In this document: positions 53,182-64,000 of the stretch, in pieces
Layout: every line of letters starts with the position of its first letter
Numbering within the stretch: the first letter of the stretch is position 1
Assembly (NCBI GenBank): GCA_022419385.1
Contig: JAJUBI010000003.1
Coordinates: 434,001-498,000 of the forward strand
Length of the DNA stretch: 64,000 bases
Reading direction: 5' to 3'
Source: Paraconiothyrium sp. Pb-2020
Lineage: Eukaryota > Ascomycota > Dothideomycetes > Pleosporales > Didymosphaeriaceae
Notes under the pieces: model-generated
Told to the model about the DNA's origin: nothing
What the model saw: only the letters and a program-made list of their open reading frames with translations
The model's database searches: none
Translations under genes and position numbers: made by a program

Positions 53182-53832
53182 ATGGACGACCCGAGTCGCG
53201 CAGGCTCCCACCTTGCGCGTGACCCGTGTCTTTACCCCATGGATCCCATGGAGATGTCTTGCTTTGACATACGCGCTACACATGTGCCAGTATTATCGGC
53301 ACCACGGCGCTCACAAGATACCAGAGCTGCAAAGCGAAGAGGCACTTCATCGCCGCCTCGCATCTCACTTGCAGGTTACACCAACGGAAATGGGTACTGG
53401 ATCACTTCATCTTCTCTCATCAACAAGCGCAGTCGTCTGCAACAACCCAACCAGGACTCACGACTGGAGCAGCAGATGCACCAAAGCCTTTGTCTAAACT
53501 TGAGCGCGGACGCACAAAATGCGGAAGGGGACCTCTGGATCTTGCCTGACTTCGACGAGTGGGAAGTAGATAACGACTCGCAGCAGCAAGACCACCTCCA
53601 GACGACGAAGAAGCAAGGTGCATGGGCACCGCTCGTCAAGCGCGCCGCGAACTCGAACCGCGAGCGTCTCCGCCGGCGGCTCGAGGGCGACGGGTGGGAC
53701 TTTGTGGGCGGCAAGTACGGCGAGGACGATGCCGCGCTGAAAGAAGCTGCTGAAACGAGCGAGGCAAGCCAGGAGAGCGTGGACGAGGAGTTTGACGTCG
53801 TTGTCTTGCCCATGGTACGCGTCGCCTGCTAA
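53182..53832 (+). CDS. Hypothetical protein, 216 aa
   Basis: I do not recognise a family. It is a single exon with an ATG in fair context. The first 100 residues are Arg/Ser/Pro-rich and probably disordered. The second half has a compact, more conserved-looking part: LWILPDFDEWEVDND, then APLVKRAANSNRERLRRRLEGDGWDFVGGKYG, and a Glu/Ala-rich end with EEFDVVVLPMVRVAC. Two basic clusters (KRRG, RERLRRR) could act as nuclear-targeting signals. No signal peptide or membrane segment. Codon use and length favour a real gene, but evidence is limited to composition. Confidence 0.6.
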   Translation: MDDPSRAGSHLARDPCLYPMDPMEMSCFDIRATHVPVLSAPRRSQDTRAAKRRGTSSPPRISLAGYTNGNGYWITSSSLINKRSRLQQPNQDSRLEQQMHQSLCLNLSADAQNAEGDLWILPDFDEWEVDNDSQQQDHLQTTKKQGAWAPLVKRAANSNRERLRRRLEGDGWDFVGGKYGEDDAALKEAAETSEASQESVDEEFDVVVLPMVRVAC

Positions 53833-54261
53833 ACCGACATGCGCTCTGATCATCGACATCTATTCTCATCGGGGCCAGACCTTCGATCAAACGTCTAATA
53901 CCTTCTTGTGGTTTTCTTGGCCTGGCCTTGTCTTACGATACGATTGACGATATCCTATTTATCGGCACATACAGTTACTATCTCTCCTTGCGTCTTAGAT
54001 CAATATCTTTCTTTGAGACGCACCTCTCTCTCCTCGTGTCTTAGCTATGTACCTCACGAATGATACCCTACCCGCCTGTATCACCGCTTTATGTAACAGT
54101 CTCTGGAATTTTCGTGTTATAGAACTCCTCGCTATGCCACTTTTTGTACGATAGGTCACTTATTTGTGGCCTCTTATGTCGCCTTCGATGGCCTTACTAG
54201 CATAATTCCATGGCGTTCTCCGTCATTAAATACCTTTCCCGAACTCCGCAGCATGATTATC
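53833..54261. other. Convergent intergenic
   Basis: 3' regions of the hypothetical gene and the FAD monooxygenase. No gene is supported. Confidence 0.5.
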
Positions 54262-55583
54262 CTAGTAGAACCCGATCAGAACCAGCACGTACTTCAAGAC
54301 AGACCTCATCAAAGCAAATCTAGAGCCCGTCCCAAAATCTCCGATCAATATACTTAGTTGTGATTTGACCTTCGCATATCGCAGCACTGCTTTCTGCCAT
54401 GCTTCATGAGACATCTTCTTCTCCAATACCTGTCTCAATAGTGCGCACTGGTATGCAGCCTGGTTTGTACTTAGCCCAATGTGGGGTCGAAACGTTGCCA
54501 GAGCATCCCCAACCAGGAACACCTTGCCGTCGTGAAAGACGCCTTTCGAAGACGTGATGTCGTATATCTTCGAGACGAAGGGCTTTTCCGTCTTCTCCAG
54601 CAAATGCGCAATGCATGGCGGCATCTGCGCGACGCTTTTTGCGCGCTGCTCATCCCATACTGCGGATCGGACAAGTCCACGCGGCACTGTGCCCTGATGT
54701 AAGTGGCCGTCGATGTCCGTCATGATGTCGTGAAGCTCCTTCGATCCTTCGGGGGCATTCTCGTACCATACGAAGTTATACATGCGCTTGCCGACTTCCA
54801 TGTCTCCGTCGTCCGTGGGGATCACGTATCTACTTCATGTCAGCGAAATGCGGAGATAGTAACATCTACTTATCTTACACGATGATATAGCTTCTGTGCA
54901 TCAAGTGGAATGTCACTCTTCCCTCGAAGACTTGTCGATACTCTTCCGGCACATGGGCTTCAGGTATAACTCCTCTCCATGATACGTAGCCCGCGTACTT
55001 TCGCACGGCGTTGGGAAGTAGTTTTTCGCGTATTGTGGAGTTTGTGCCGTCCGCAACGATGACGATATCAGCATCGATGGATGAAGTGCTATGGGAGATG
55101 AGATTGTCAACCTGCACCTCAATTTTCGAACCCAGATCTTTCAAGCTAGTCACTCTCCTGCCTTGCATGCAAGCACTTGCGCACTTATCTCCTTTCTCAT
55201 CGCTCGTCTCCAGGCTGTCAAAGTTCTTTCTCAAGATCGACCACAAGAAGCCCCAGCTCGTCCACGCCATCATTTTTGCAGATTTGAAGATCGGCTTGTC
55301 TTTCTTGTTCACGAACTGTGTAGCTGCGTGGAGATGGTATTTCGAGTTCGTTCTGTCGTATTTCTCGAGAAACTTGACCACGTCTGGTCCGGCTCGGATA
55401 CCTGCATCATAGCCACGGCGAGAGTCTGAGATCTCTTGCTCTACGACTGTGACTTTGAAACCGAGGCCCCTGAGCATGATTGCGTGCATGAGACCAGAGA
55501 GCGAGCCGCCAATCTGGAACAATGTCAGCAAGCCGTTGCGTGCAACGAACGTTGGAACTTACTACCACTGCAGTCATGTCCAT
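54262..55583 (-). CDS. FAD-dependent monooxygenase (2,6-dihydroxypyridine-hydroxylase-like)
   Basis: Three minus-strand exons (55583-55563, 55513-54879, 54829-54262) encode 407 aa. The tiny first exon supplies MDMTAVV so that the Rossmann motif reads VVIGGSLSGLMHAIMLRGLG. The second junction gives SYIIVYVIPTDDGD. The DG motif is IVIVADGTNSTIREKLLP, and the GD motif is KVFLVGDALATFRPHIGLSTNQAAY. The DHP-hydroxylase-like substrate domain fits VWYENAPEGSKELHDIMTD and the following helix. It should be a cytosolic class A flavoprotein using NAD(P)H to hydroxylate an aromatic or N-heterocyclic compound; the substrate is unknown. The glycine motif GGSLSG is a common variant in this subfamily. The tiny exon makes the start less certain than the rest. 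Confidence 0.85.
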
Positions 55584-56480
55584 ATTTTCTTAGGCTTGGA
55601 GGTCAAGGTGGAGTTGATTATCTCCTGGGTCTGTGTTTATTTGAAAAGTTGAGTGCCATGCGGCGAAGCATCCTTGGCAGGCACGTGAGGTCGCACAAGT
55701 GAAATGGGGAAACGGCAACGTAGCTACAGTCTACATGCTGTTGAATCTGGCTCTCAAATTCCCCGTCGCTTTTGCTGCAGCGTTATTAACAATCGTACCA
55801 TTCGGGGAGTACGATGCTGCATCTGTTCATCTACCGCACAACCTCGCACCTGCTTTAGGAAGGAGAGGCAAGGCTTTCCAAGAACAAGTCCTCGGCAGCC
55901 CCCAAAAAACCGGTGAAATGTAAGTAGGTCAAGAATAGGAGATGCACAAATCCGGCGAAATACATACACATGGTAAGGATACACGCCGGCGCAGCTGCAT
56001 GCACTAGTGCAAGGCTGAGGCAAGGGAGCGCTTACAACACATACCGCTAATCACAAGTCGTCCGGATCTATATAGATTGGCCAGGGCTGTATCCCAATAT
56101 TCTTGGGCTTGCATCACGATCGGTCGGTCTGTCGTTATCGCCCCTTGTCTCACAAAGAAACAAGGCGTCTTTCGGACACAGTAGCAGGTTAACAAGAGCT
56201 ATTTGCTAACGTTACATCTCGGCCGATACGTTGTAGAGTCTTGGGAACCCGAGCACGCGACTTTGGCCCCATATAGATGAAGATATGCTATGCAAGTTCT
56301 ATGAGTTGTTCACAACCGTATACATGCAAGGCTGGCGCAGTGCAGCTACCAATCCAAATATAACACATTGCCACATTTATTATCGCAGAAACAGTCGCGG
56401 AGGGGAAAGCAAGCCAGCAGTCCAAGTTGCGCGCAATCTTTGCCTTGAGAGCCAGCATTTTCACTATCCATTTTGCAGTC
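55584..56480. other. Divergent intergenic, 0.9 kb
   Basis: Promoter region of the FAD monooxygenase (minus) and of the PTH11-like gene (plus). No convincing extra gene. Short frames on both strands lack motifs. Confidence 0.5.
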
Positions 56481-57709
56481 ATGTTCGGCTTGAACGAACG
56501 AGGCCAGAGAACCTTCAACACCTCAATATCTAGTGTAATAATCGCCACAGTTGCCGTCCTTCTCCGCTGCTACTGCAAATACGTCTCGAAAAATGGTTTT
56601 CATTTCGACGATCTATTTATCCTACTTGCTCTTTCCTTCTTATACGCAGCGGAGGCTTTCCTGATGTGGGGAAGCATCACCGGAGGGGGAGGAAAGGAAA
56701 TGAAGGACATCTTGACCTCTGGAAGTAAGGAGACCTTCAAGCAGGTTTCAAACTACCTAGAAGTACGTATTTCATCGAACGTCGATGACAGACACTAATT
56801 ACTTTCCAAAGGGCCTGCTCTTAGCCTGGACATTCTACCTAGTTACCTCCTTCTTCATAAGGATGTCCCTACTCGCTCTATATCGCCGCATATTCAGTAC
56901 GCCTGGGTATAGACTGATCGCATTGCTAATCATGGTCATATCCACTATGTGGATTGTGGGAGCAATGATCGGCAACTTTGTTATTTGCATTCCCTTCGAT
57001 TCCTTCTGGGATCGACTGAAACCGGGGAAATGTCTCAACTTCAACATCTACGCTCTATCGGTCGGCATAGTGGAAGTCATTCTTGACGCCTTCACTCTCG
57101 CGCTGCCGATACGAGTGGTGCTTAGCCTCCATGTTCCTACTCACAAGAAGATCGGCTTGATGGGCATCTTTCTTCTTGGCTTGTTGTAAGTTCGTGTCGA
57201 TACCCGATTTTGAAACTAATCGGGACTAATGCATCGCAGTGCTGTTGCAACAGGTGTTGCACGGGTCAAGTTGATGTACCAGCCCAATTCAATATATGGT
57301 AAGTCTACCTTCTATCGTGCCTCCACTTCAAAACCCTGACGTACTCATAGTCCGTTTCAACGAGTCCGGCATCTGGAGCGGAGTCCACCTCATGGTATCC
57401 ATCATCTGCTCTTGCCTCCCTGTCTACAAGCCCCTCTGGCAAGCTATGTCTCGATTCTCAAATCGGCTTCGCACACTGTACAACTCGAAGTTCAATAGTA
57501 GCACCGGCCTACCCTCATTCGTTCGCAGAAAGAAGAGCACCACAGACGAGCAGAAATCTAGACCTAGGAAACCTTTTATATCCTTGGAGGGAGTCCCGGT
57601 TAGTAGCTTTGGCTCTCTTGGAGGTACAAAAGGTGGGACGCAGCAGGTTGAGCAGATCTCCGTCGTCTCGACTATTCCCGAGGAACGACACGGTCGCTTT
57701 GATGTCTAA
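56481..57709 (+). CDS. PTH11-like rhodopsin-domain membrane protein
   Basis: Four exons (56481-56762, 56812-57185, 57240-57298, 57351-57709) encode 357 aa. Splices restore NYLEGLLLAWTFYLV, LLGLFAVATGVARVK and SIYGVRFNESGIW. The fungal rhodopsin-like fold shows in the RCYCKYVSKNGFHFDDLFILLAL segment after helix one, the FFIRMSLLALYRRIF segment, and the cytoplasmic end of the helix bundle at ARVKLMYQ. Seven membrane segments can be placed. The C-terminal 100 residues are Lys/Arg/Ser-rich and cytoplasmic. This is a second member of the superfamily in the window, distinct from the one at 23440. The first exon has no earlier in-frame ATG. The ligand is unknown; no CFEM domain precedes it. Confidence 0.85.
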
Positions 57710-58685
57710 TGAAGTACCTATCGCGATAAAATCTGCGTTGAGAAGTTACGATTTTTTTCTCCCTTCAGAGTGGGTATGAAATCTATTCTTCAATTCATAC
57801 GCCGGAGGTTCAACCCTTTTCTCTACCTACCTTTCGTGCTGTCTCATAGGATACTGTATGCCATGTAGTGCTCTTCAGTACATCCTTTCGCTCAAAACGA
57901 TGGACCTGGTATTTGTACGTCGGTTCTTCCCGGCCGATGCAAAACAGGCGTCACGCGGTGGGAGAAACCTGTTGGGTAGAGTTTCTTCTTCCCTGTTGTT
58001 GTACTTCAGCCTCAGCAGTCTTAGTTTGAACTCCATTGTCCATCATGCTGTGTTTCGTTGGAAGTCACGGTAGATATTGCCCTATCGAATCGAAGTTGTT
58101 TACATTTCGGCTGGCATGACTCTTGTCGGTGGCACATGCACGTCAACGTTTCGATGAATCAGACTTCTTTACAACCTTGACGGAATGCTTGTAGAGAAGG
58201 GTACCCTCTGCCTTTCGGAGAGGTCAGGCACCGCGCACGTCGAGCATGACTTGTACTTCTGCGGCTATTTCTATGAAAAGGACTAGCTTAGAATTATTTC
58301 AATTCTTCAAAAGTCTCATATCGTTGAGGGTTGTGGGTATACGGTCATCTCGTAACAGCTCACCTTGCTTAGGGACTGGATGAGAGTGTAGCCTGTTAGT
58401 TTGGACGTAGCGTACATTACTTTTGTGTTCCTCAACATACTACATTCCCTATAGTTCAAGGCCTCGCCTCTGGTAGTTGATACGTTCTCTTCATGAAAAC
58501 AGACTGATCAGGACGATGGCAAATCGTAAATACAATTTACGGTTGATCTCTCTGATGGGCCCAAAGTGATGTATGCAGTTAAAGTCTGTAGTATCGAAAC
58601 ACATCTGCTATTCTAGTTATACAACCAAGATCATACAACCAGGAATCTCCAGCTCTTCTTGCCTTGGAAAGAAGCAAAAAGCTCG
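57710..58685. other. Convergent intergenic, 1 kb
   Basis: 3' regions of the PTH11-like gene and of SAC1. No gene or RNA is supported. Confidence 0.5.
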
Positions 58686-60906
58686 TTACTCTATCCTCTT
58701 CTTCCCCTCTTCCAATCCCAACAGCCTCGCATCGCTCTTTCCCCGCTCATGTTTCGTACCGACCAAGCCTCCAACAACAGGATTGTGCGACACGCGAGAA
58801 AGGGTATCCTGCATCGACTCGATGGCGTGGGGAAGCCGGTTGAGCTTCGGCCAGTTAACCTGTGCATCCATTAGCATTGAAGTTGGACTTGTTGACAGGT
58901 GATGTGGAAACTTACGTAAAGCGTGCCATTGCTCCAGATAAAGTTTACAGAGATAGCAGCGAGAGCTAAGCAAACGAGAATGATAAATCGCAGCGGCCAC
59001 ACCGCCGCCTCGGGCGCGCGACGCGTGAAGAGGCCTACGAAGACGAGGAAGACGCTGGCAGCGAGAATGTAAGGAATAGCCTGAATGAACAGGGGCCGGC
59101 GGTCTGCGAACAGGAGCTGACCCCCGATGGCAGAATCTGAAGGGAGGTAGGTGCCCAGGAAAAGATCAAAAGCGTCTTGACGCGGGCCGTCTGCGAAGTT
59201 GTTCAGAAAGTAGCGTGTGATGGAGTTGTTCAGGTCCTGGAGCGCGCCCTGCTTGGTACGAATACCAAGACGGGTGAAGTCTGTCTTGAGTGCTCCTGTG
59301 CCGGAGTAGGACTTGGACACGATATCGGCATTGTCAGCCCACACGTTGCGGAAGAGAAACTCGAAGGCTTGGTCGTCTTCTGCGTTTTCGCCTTCGCGGA
59401 TGATGCCTAGGTCAACGAGCATGCGCGAAAGTATGAACCGACCAAGCATGCTTTGTACGACGTTCGTCCTATCCAGACAGTCCATGCAATTCGTGCGGAC
59501 AACGGCCGTCTGATGCCGTCGAACTTCGACCCGTCCAGAGTCGCCGGGCATGTCTACTCCTCGGAAGTAGCCGTGTTTGAGAACGTGTGGCGCAAGCTGA
59601 TCCATGAGGAGCTTCGCACGATGCCATTGCAAACCTTTGGTCTCGTTGTGGAAGTCAAAGTAGACATAGTGAATACGGTCATAGGTCGTTTTGGCCTGCT
59701 GCGGTTCTATGATGTGGAATTTTTCGGATGTGATTTGGTCGCCTTCGACGTTCTCCTCAGGTGAGTTGACGATGTAATCGACCATCTGTTCATATGCCTC
59801 TTTCACATTCTTCTCACGGCCCTTTTGGTTCACCAAATTGACCAGCCAGTTGTCGCCGTACAAGCGGATCTGTTCGGCGAAATGCTTCTTGGCTGCGGGG
59901 ATGGCGCTCTCGACGCCACGCACTTGGAGCCTCGGCGTGTACTTGAGGGTGTTGATCTCAGCCCAATAGACAGGTACGCTTCCACGCGTCTGAACATAGG
60001 CTAGTACCTGCACCTCCTTGCCTGCGTTTCCACCCGCAGCGCCGTTCTGATTGGATCCATAGCCACCAAGTCCACCTGAAGCATGGTCGTTGAGTATGAT
60101 GGTTTGTTCCGTCTCATTGAAGTTGGACACATTGCCATTCTCGTCAATGCCCCTGGAGAAGTAACGCGTGCCCGCCCGTAATCGTGAGCGACGGGTGATT
60201 AAGATGAAGGTCAACGGCGTTCCCTTGATGGAAGTGTTCTTAATCTCCATCATGCCATACATAACAGGCAGGATGAATGAGTCCACCTCAGGGTGCTGTC
60301 CGCTCGGATGCCTCTGTCCATATCCCGTAGTGAGCCCACCGCGAAAGTCGATCAGGTCGCTCTGCACAAATCGGTTCCAGAAGAAGCGGTCGTCGGCGCG
60401 CTTCCATAGCGGCACTGAAGGGTCGATGTGGGCTTGTCGCTGGAAGCTGTTGGTGATATCGAACGAGTAGGAGAAGTACAGCGGGGAAGTCTTGAGCAGC
60501 GTCTTGAGTAAGGTGAGGTACGTGTCCTCATCAGGATCGTGAAGTGGGCGCTCGCGCAACGGCAGGAACTCTGTGGATATGATCTTGTAGATCATGTGAC
60601 CCTTTATTCTACCCATGGGTTGGGCTTTGGTAATTACGATTATGTACTTGTCTTCACATGCTCATCAGCCGCGCCCTTACTACCACAGTGGAGTGTCTAA
60701 CCTAGCCGCAGCTTGATCATTCCCAGAATGCCAGCGATGCTGGATACGCGCTTCGAGCCCAGGAGCTTTCCATCGTGCAGACGAATGTCCCCGTTGGGAC
60801 GGTCTACTACGAGCGTTGGTGCAGCGGGCGAAGACGGCGACGAGAAGGCGTAGTGAGAGGGCGACGAGTGTACGTTAATGTCGCGGAACGGCAGGCCGGC
60901 AGCCAT
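58686..60906 (-). CDS. SAC1: SAC1 phosphoinositide phosphatase
   Basis: Three minus-strand exons (60906-60702, 60651-58916, 58859-58686) encode 704 aa. Splices restore KLRLDKYIIVITKAQPMGR and TLYVNWPKLNRLP. The SAC domain has its CX5R signature in RTNCMDCLDRTNVVQ (catalytic Cys near residue 457). Two membrane segments near the C-terminus (PYILAASVFLVFVGLF and PLRFIILVCLALAAISVNFI) fit ER/Golgi anchoring. The enzyme removes phosphate from phosphatidylinositol 4-phosphate and related lipids. The start ATG opens MAAGLPFRDINVHSS. The ATG lies 353 nt from that of the Rab5-type gene, so the two share a promoter region. Confidence 0.94.
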
Positions 60907-61259
60907 GACGAGAGGTAGCGACTGTGCTGCAGCTGTATCGTGGACTATCTGGCTATGCTGCAAACCAAGTTGATCGGATAAGAGACAGTCGGGCGCAGTG
61001 AGTGTATGTATATATTGCAGAAAGGTTCCAGCAGATAGGGTCCAAACGCACCTGCCCGCGCACGTATGCCAAGCCCGGTAGACGGCGCTAAGGTCCCTCG
61101 CCAGGTCGTCGTCACGCAGCTACCTTTCATTCATCCAGCGCTCCACGCACGCCATCTACCTTCCCGACCGCTTCCTATACCCAAGTTCCTCGCCCACTCC
61201 CGCGACACCTTCTCCCGTACCTGCCGTTCTCCCTCTCGCCCGCCGTTCCTTCCTTGAAC
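60907..61259. promoter_or_regulatory. Shared divergent promoter of SAC1 and Rab5-type gene
   Basis: This 353-bp spacer lies between two ATGs on opposite strands. It is pyrimidine-rich on the Rab5 side and contains no coding sequence. Confidence 0.6.
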
Positions 61260-62125
61260 ATGTCGGCAAGACCGCAACAGGGCGGCCGCCCCGGAGGCTC
61301 CAGGTTCGCGCAGTTCAAACTGGTGCTGCTCGGTATGATTTGAAGCATATGCTGTTGTTTTAGGGTAGAATACTGACTCATGCAGGTGAATCCGCCGTCG
61401 GAAAGGTGCGCGTATAGAATCAAGGCAGCAATGAAATGAGCTCACATGATGTAGTCTTCGCTGGTATTGCGCTTTGTGAAGGTACGCTCTGGAGATACAT
61501 CTACTGGAAGCTTAGGAGCTAATGTAGTTCTAGGATCAATTCGACGACTACCGAGAGTCAACTATCGGCGCCGCGTTCCTTACCCAGACCATCGCCCTCG
61601 ACGAGTCCACCACAGTCAAGTTTGAGATTTGGGACACGGCTGGTCAGGAGCGCTACAAGTCGCTCGCGCCCATGTACTACAGGAACGCCAACTGCGCCGT
61701 TGTAGTATATGACATCACACAGGCTGTAGGTGCTGGAGGCTACCGGGAGGAAAGCACCCTGCTAACAGCTACAGTCTTCGCTAGATAAGGCGAAAGCTTG
61801 GGTAAAGGAGCTCCAACGCCAAGCGAACGAGAACATCATCATCGCCCTTGCCGGCAACAAGCTTGATCTTGTTACCGAATCGCCTGACAAGCGCGCCATC
61901 CCCGCAGCCGATGCAGAACAGTACGCGCGCGAAGCCGGCCTCCTCTTCTTCGAAACCTCCGCAAAGACCAGCGAAAACGTGCGGGAACTGTTCACTGCCA
62001 TCGCTAAGAAGCTTCCCCTGGATCAGGGTGGTCCACGGAACCTTCGCCCCGGTCAGGGACGGCAAAGTGTAAACCTCGGACGGGACCAGACGCAAACACA
62101 AGGGCCCGCAGGTTGCAACTGTTAG
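61260..62125 (+). CDS. Rab5-type small GTPase (Ypt5/Vps21 family)
   Basis: Five exons (61260-61332, 61386-61405, 61455-61481, 61534-61725, 61775-62125) encode 220 aa. The order of GTPase motifs is complete: P-loop GESAVGKSS, switch I STIGAAFLTQT, G3 WDTAGQERYKSLAPMYYRNA, G4 AGNKLDL and G5 ETSAK. The Rab5 type is shown by IGAAFLTQ and the YRNANCAVVVYDIT run. The C-terminus GPAGCNC carries a CXC double-prenylation site. It controls early endosome fusion. The introns around the P-loop leave exons of only 20 and 27 nt. The start ATG gives the usual short Gln/Gly-rich N-terminus. Confidence 0.95.
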
Positions 62126-62518
62126 AGAGAGATTTGCATTGTTCGATTGTTCTTCGTGCGCTTACAGGAGGAAATATCACGAGCCTCTTGGTGCGTCTGT
62201 GCGCTATGACCTGGTTGTCTACCCCTTGCCATCGGACATATTAGGTTGGTCTCTGGAGTTGAAGGGGTTGTTCGCTTTGCGCCTAAGAGATGAGTTTCGA
62301 GGCCACTCGACCATTAAATTTTAATCGGTTCTGTCCAGCTTTTTCTTGTTCATTGTTAGGCAGGGTCGTCATTTACAAGCTATATCCACGTATATCTCGA
62401 ATCTCTGAGTCGCCATTTCATTCTTATCATGCAAGAGCTCTTGCGATTCCTGTCCATTTCCTTGCTTGCAGAAGCCATTGCGAAGTCCATGAACTCACAC
62501 TCACTATGCACAGTACCA
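62126..62518. other. Convergent intergenic
   Basis: 3' region of the Rab5-type gene and of the secreted-protein gene. No gene is supported. Confidence 0.5.
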
Positions 62519-63016
62519 CTATCCAGACACCGACGTGATAGGAAATAACCAATCCTCCTCCCTCAAGTATGACGTTCCCATTTCCGTCTCCGTCAGATTG
62601 ATCCCATAAACCCAGTTCGTCCCCTGTCTGGCGGTTCCCATATTTGTAGAGTTACTGCCTTCACGTCAGCATTTCCTACAAGTCAATAGGGGGGCGCATC
62701 CCCAAATCCCTTGTCTGTTGACTTACGCATGCATCTTCCGTCTCAACACTACCTCGTTCTCCGTCACCTTGTACAGCAACTCTCTGTTGGGTCCGCACAC
62801 CTGCGTACTGGTGGATGTGGAATTGGTGGTGCAGATAAGGTCGCATTTGTGAAATGGGTCCGTGTCGTGGAAGTGGAATGTTACGGTGGTGTGATTGGAG
62901 GGGGAGACGATGGTATGGAAGTGGGCGATGAGCCAGGTAGGTTGGACCCTTGATAGGGTGGATGTGGGGAGGGCTAAGGCAACGGGGAGGAGGGTGAGGA
63001 TGATGGGGAGAAACAT
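62519..63016 (-). CDS. Small secreted protein, effector-like
   Basis: Two minus-strand exons (63016-62727, 62654-62519) encode 141 aa. A signal peptide is clear (MFLPIILTLLPVALALPTS). The mature part carries three Cys (KCDLIC and VCGPNR), several N-glycosylation sequons (NHT, NST), and alternating hydrophobic strands such as TTVTFHFHDTDPF and NWVYGINLTE. That fits a small beta-rich secreted protein like many fungal effectors or Alt a 1-like proteins; no family can be named with safety. The 72-nt intron joins KMHA to NSTNMG. The odd number of Cys means at least one is unpaired or the protein dimerises. The same frame stays open upstream of this Met, but that part is basic and not export-like. 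Confidence 0.75.
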
Positions 63017-64000
63017 TTTGCGTGCGCGACGGCCGAGACTGACAGAGAGGAAGGACGGGTAGGCAGGTTGTGGTGCTTTGGGGCGTCTGCCGGACTTATA
63101 GAGGCGCAGTGAGCAAGGCAAGGAGAGCTAGGTGAGGTGAGTGCTGCTAGGTCTTGGTGTGCTGGCCAGGGACGTACTGTCCGAGGTGGAAACAAACTTC
63201 ACCATTGGCGATCGGTACTACCGGCGATCAGGTAGAATGTGCGTGGCATGTTCCAGCTCAAGGTACCCTGGGTACATGCTACTATGGTGTGTCACTCCAT
63301 TCCGGATCTTTCGCTCCAGAAAAGAAAGTGTATCTGGATCTCCATTGACGCTGCTTCCATAGTAATCATCCAAAATATCCCCCGGACTTGCTTGAAGCCG
63401 AGTACCACGTTACGTGGGTACGGCCATCCAGAAGCGGAGAGCAATCAGTGAGATATCTGGGGTACACAAATAAACTCAAGCTCTGTTCCAAACTGCGTTG
63501 CTTCACGACGGTTTTGCTGTTGGATTGCTCAATCTTAGCAGATGCAACGTGTGTGTGGGATGTGTGTAACTGTATCTGCTGAGACCTTTATCCCTTCTGT
63601 TTGCCGCCTCTCGCTTATCCCCTCAACCGACAACGGTGAGATGAGCCGGCCTGTCAGCAAGTCCTGAACGTACTCAGCCATTGCGCTATCCGCGATGATA
63701 GCAACATCGACATATTGGGGTCACCACACCTTGTCTCGGACATTATCTACGTCCTCTAAGGGTTTCCAATGATCTGACCTATGCCAATGAAAGTGAAATT
63801 TGCTTGGACACACATTCATGCGTTGCCCAATGCTAAGTGGTTCAAGCAGTGGAGCAGGCTCGGAGTGAATAAGCATGACGGCTGAAACTTGTGTATACTT
63901 GGGGTAAGGTGCGTAGGAGATATTACTCTCAGTGCCTTACAGCCCAATGATCATGTACGCAAAAGTCTGATGAAGCATCCAAAGAAACGATACTAGGGCA
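63017..64000. other. Right edge, no supported gene
   Basis: Promoter region of the small secreted protein, then about 0.9 kb in which I find only short unsupported frames. A gene cut by the window edge cannot be excluded. Confidence 0.4.

Noticed and set aside
1..64000. CRISPR arrays, bacterial-type operons, intact transposons or viral genes
   Set aside because: No regularly spaced repeats of the right size, no Shine-Dalgarno-linked gene strings and no transposase or reverse transcriptase motif were found.

Overview
The window looks like nuclear DNA of a filamentous ascomycete (Pezizomycotina). Genes lie on both strands, most are split by 46-101 nt GT-AG introns, and the contents are typical of such fungi: two PTH11-like rhodopsin-domain membrane proteins, a Zn2Cys6 regulator, an annexin with a long disordered N-terminus, MIC60, AIM11, a PIG-C/GPI2 homologue, SAC1 and a Rab5-type GTPase. 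A dothideomycete is my best guess, but the sequence does not settle it. I support 31 protein genes and one intron-containing tRNA-Ala(AGC). There is no CRISPR array, rRNA gene or intact transposon.

Layout. 0.6-7.1 kb: FAD oxidoreductase, an unrecognised gene, an AKR7-type aldo-keto reductase and another unrecognised gene, with a 61-bp dispersed repeat on both sides of the second gene. 7.5-12.0 kb: an aromatic-acid catabolic cluster made of an FAH-family hydrolase, a gentisate 1,2-dioxygenase and a divergent FAD hydroxylase of the salicylate/3-hydroxybenzoate type. The promoter shared by the last two holds two perfect palindromes. 13.6-22.2 kb: F-box-like protein, GPI2 overlapping a DUF7730-like gene tail to tail, annexin and HNH-domain protein. 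22.2-28.9 kb: one PTH11-like gene, the tRNA and otherwise gene-poor DNA. 28.9-34.5 kb: GFA-domain protein, molybdopterin synthase large subunit, AIM11 and a Thr/Lys-rich secreted protein.

34.5-38.3 kb is almost 3.8 kb without a convincing gene. 38.3-45.4 kb: MFS transporter, a Zn2Cys6 regulator with a suspected frameshift and a 10-bp minisatellite at its 5' end, an SDR, and the most unusual gene of the window. That gene encodes a secreted precursor with poly-proline repeats and regularly placed dibasic sites, as in Kex2-processed repeat proteins and fungal RiPP precursors. 46.9-53.8 kb: membrane proteins, amidohydrolase, MIC60 and an unrecognised protein. 54.3-63.0 kb: FAD monooxygenase, a second PTH11-like protein, SAC1 and Rab5 sharing one divergent promoter, and a small secreted protein.

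How the genes may work together. The 7.5-12.0 kb genes fit aromatic acid to gentisate to maleylpyruvate to pyruvate plus fumarate/malate. SAC1 and Rab5 both act on endomembrane phosphoinositide and trafficking control and may be co-expressed. The regulator, SDR and repeat-peptide gene could be a small accessory locus, but no UstYa-type oxidase gene that would mark a dikaritin cluster is visible. Gene structures were worked out by hand from reading frames, splice consensus and family patterns, so internal exons are firmer than first exons.
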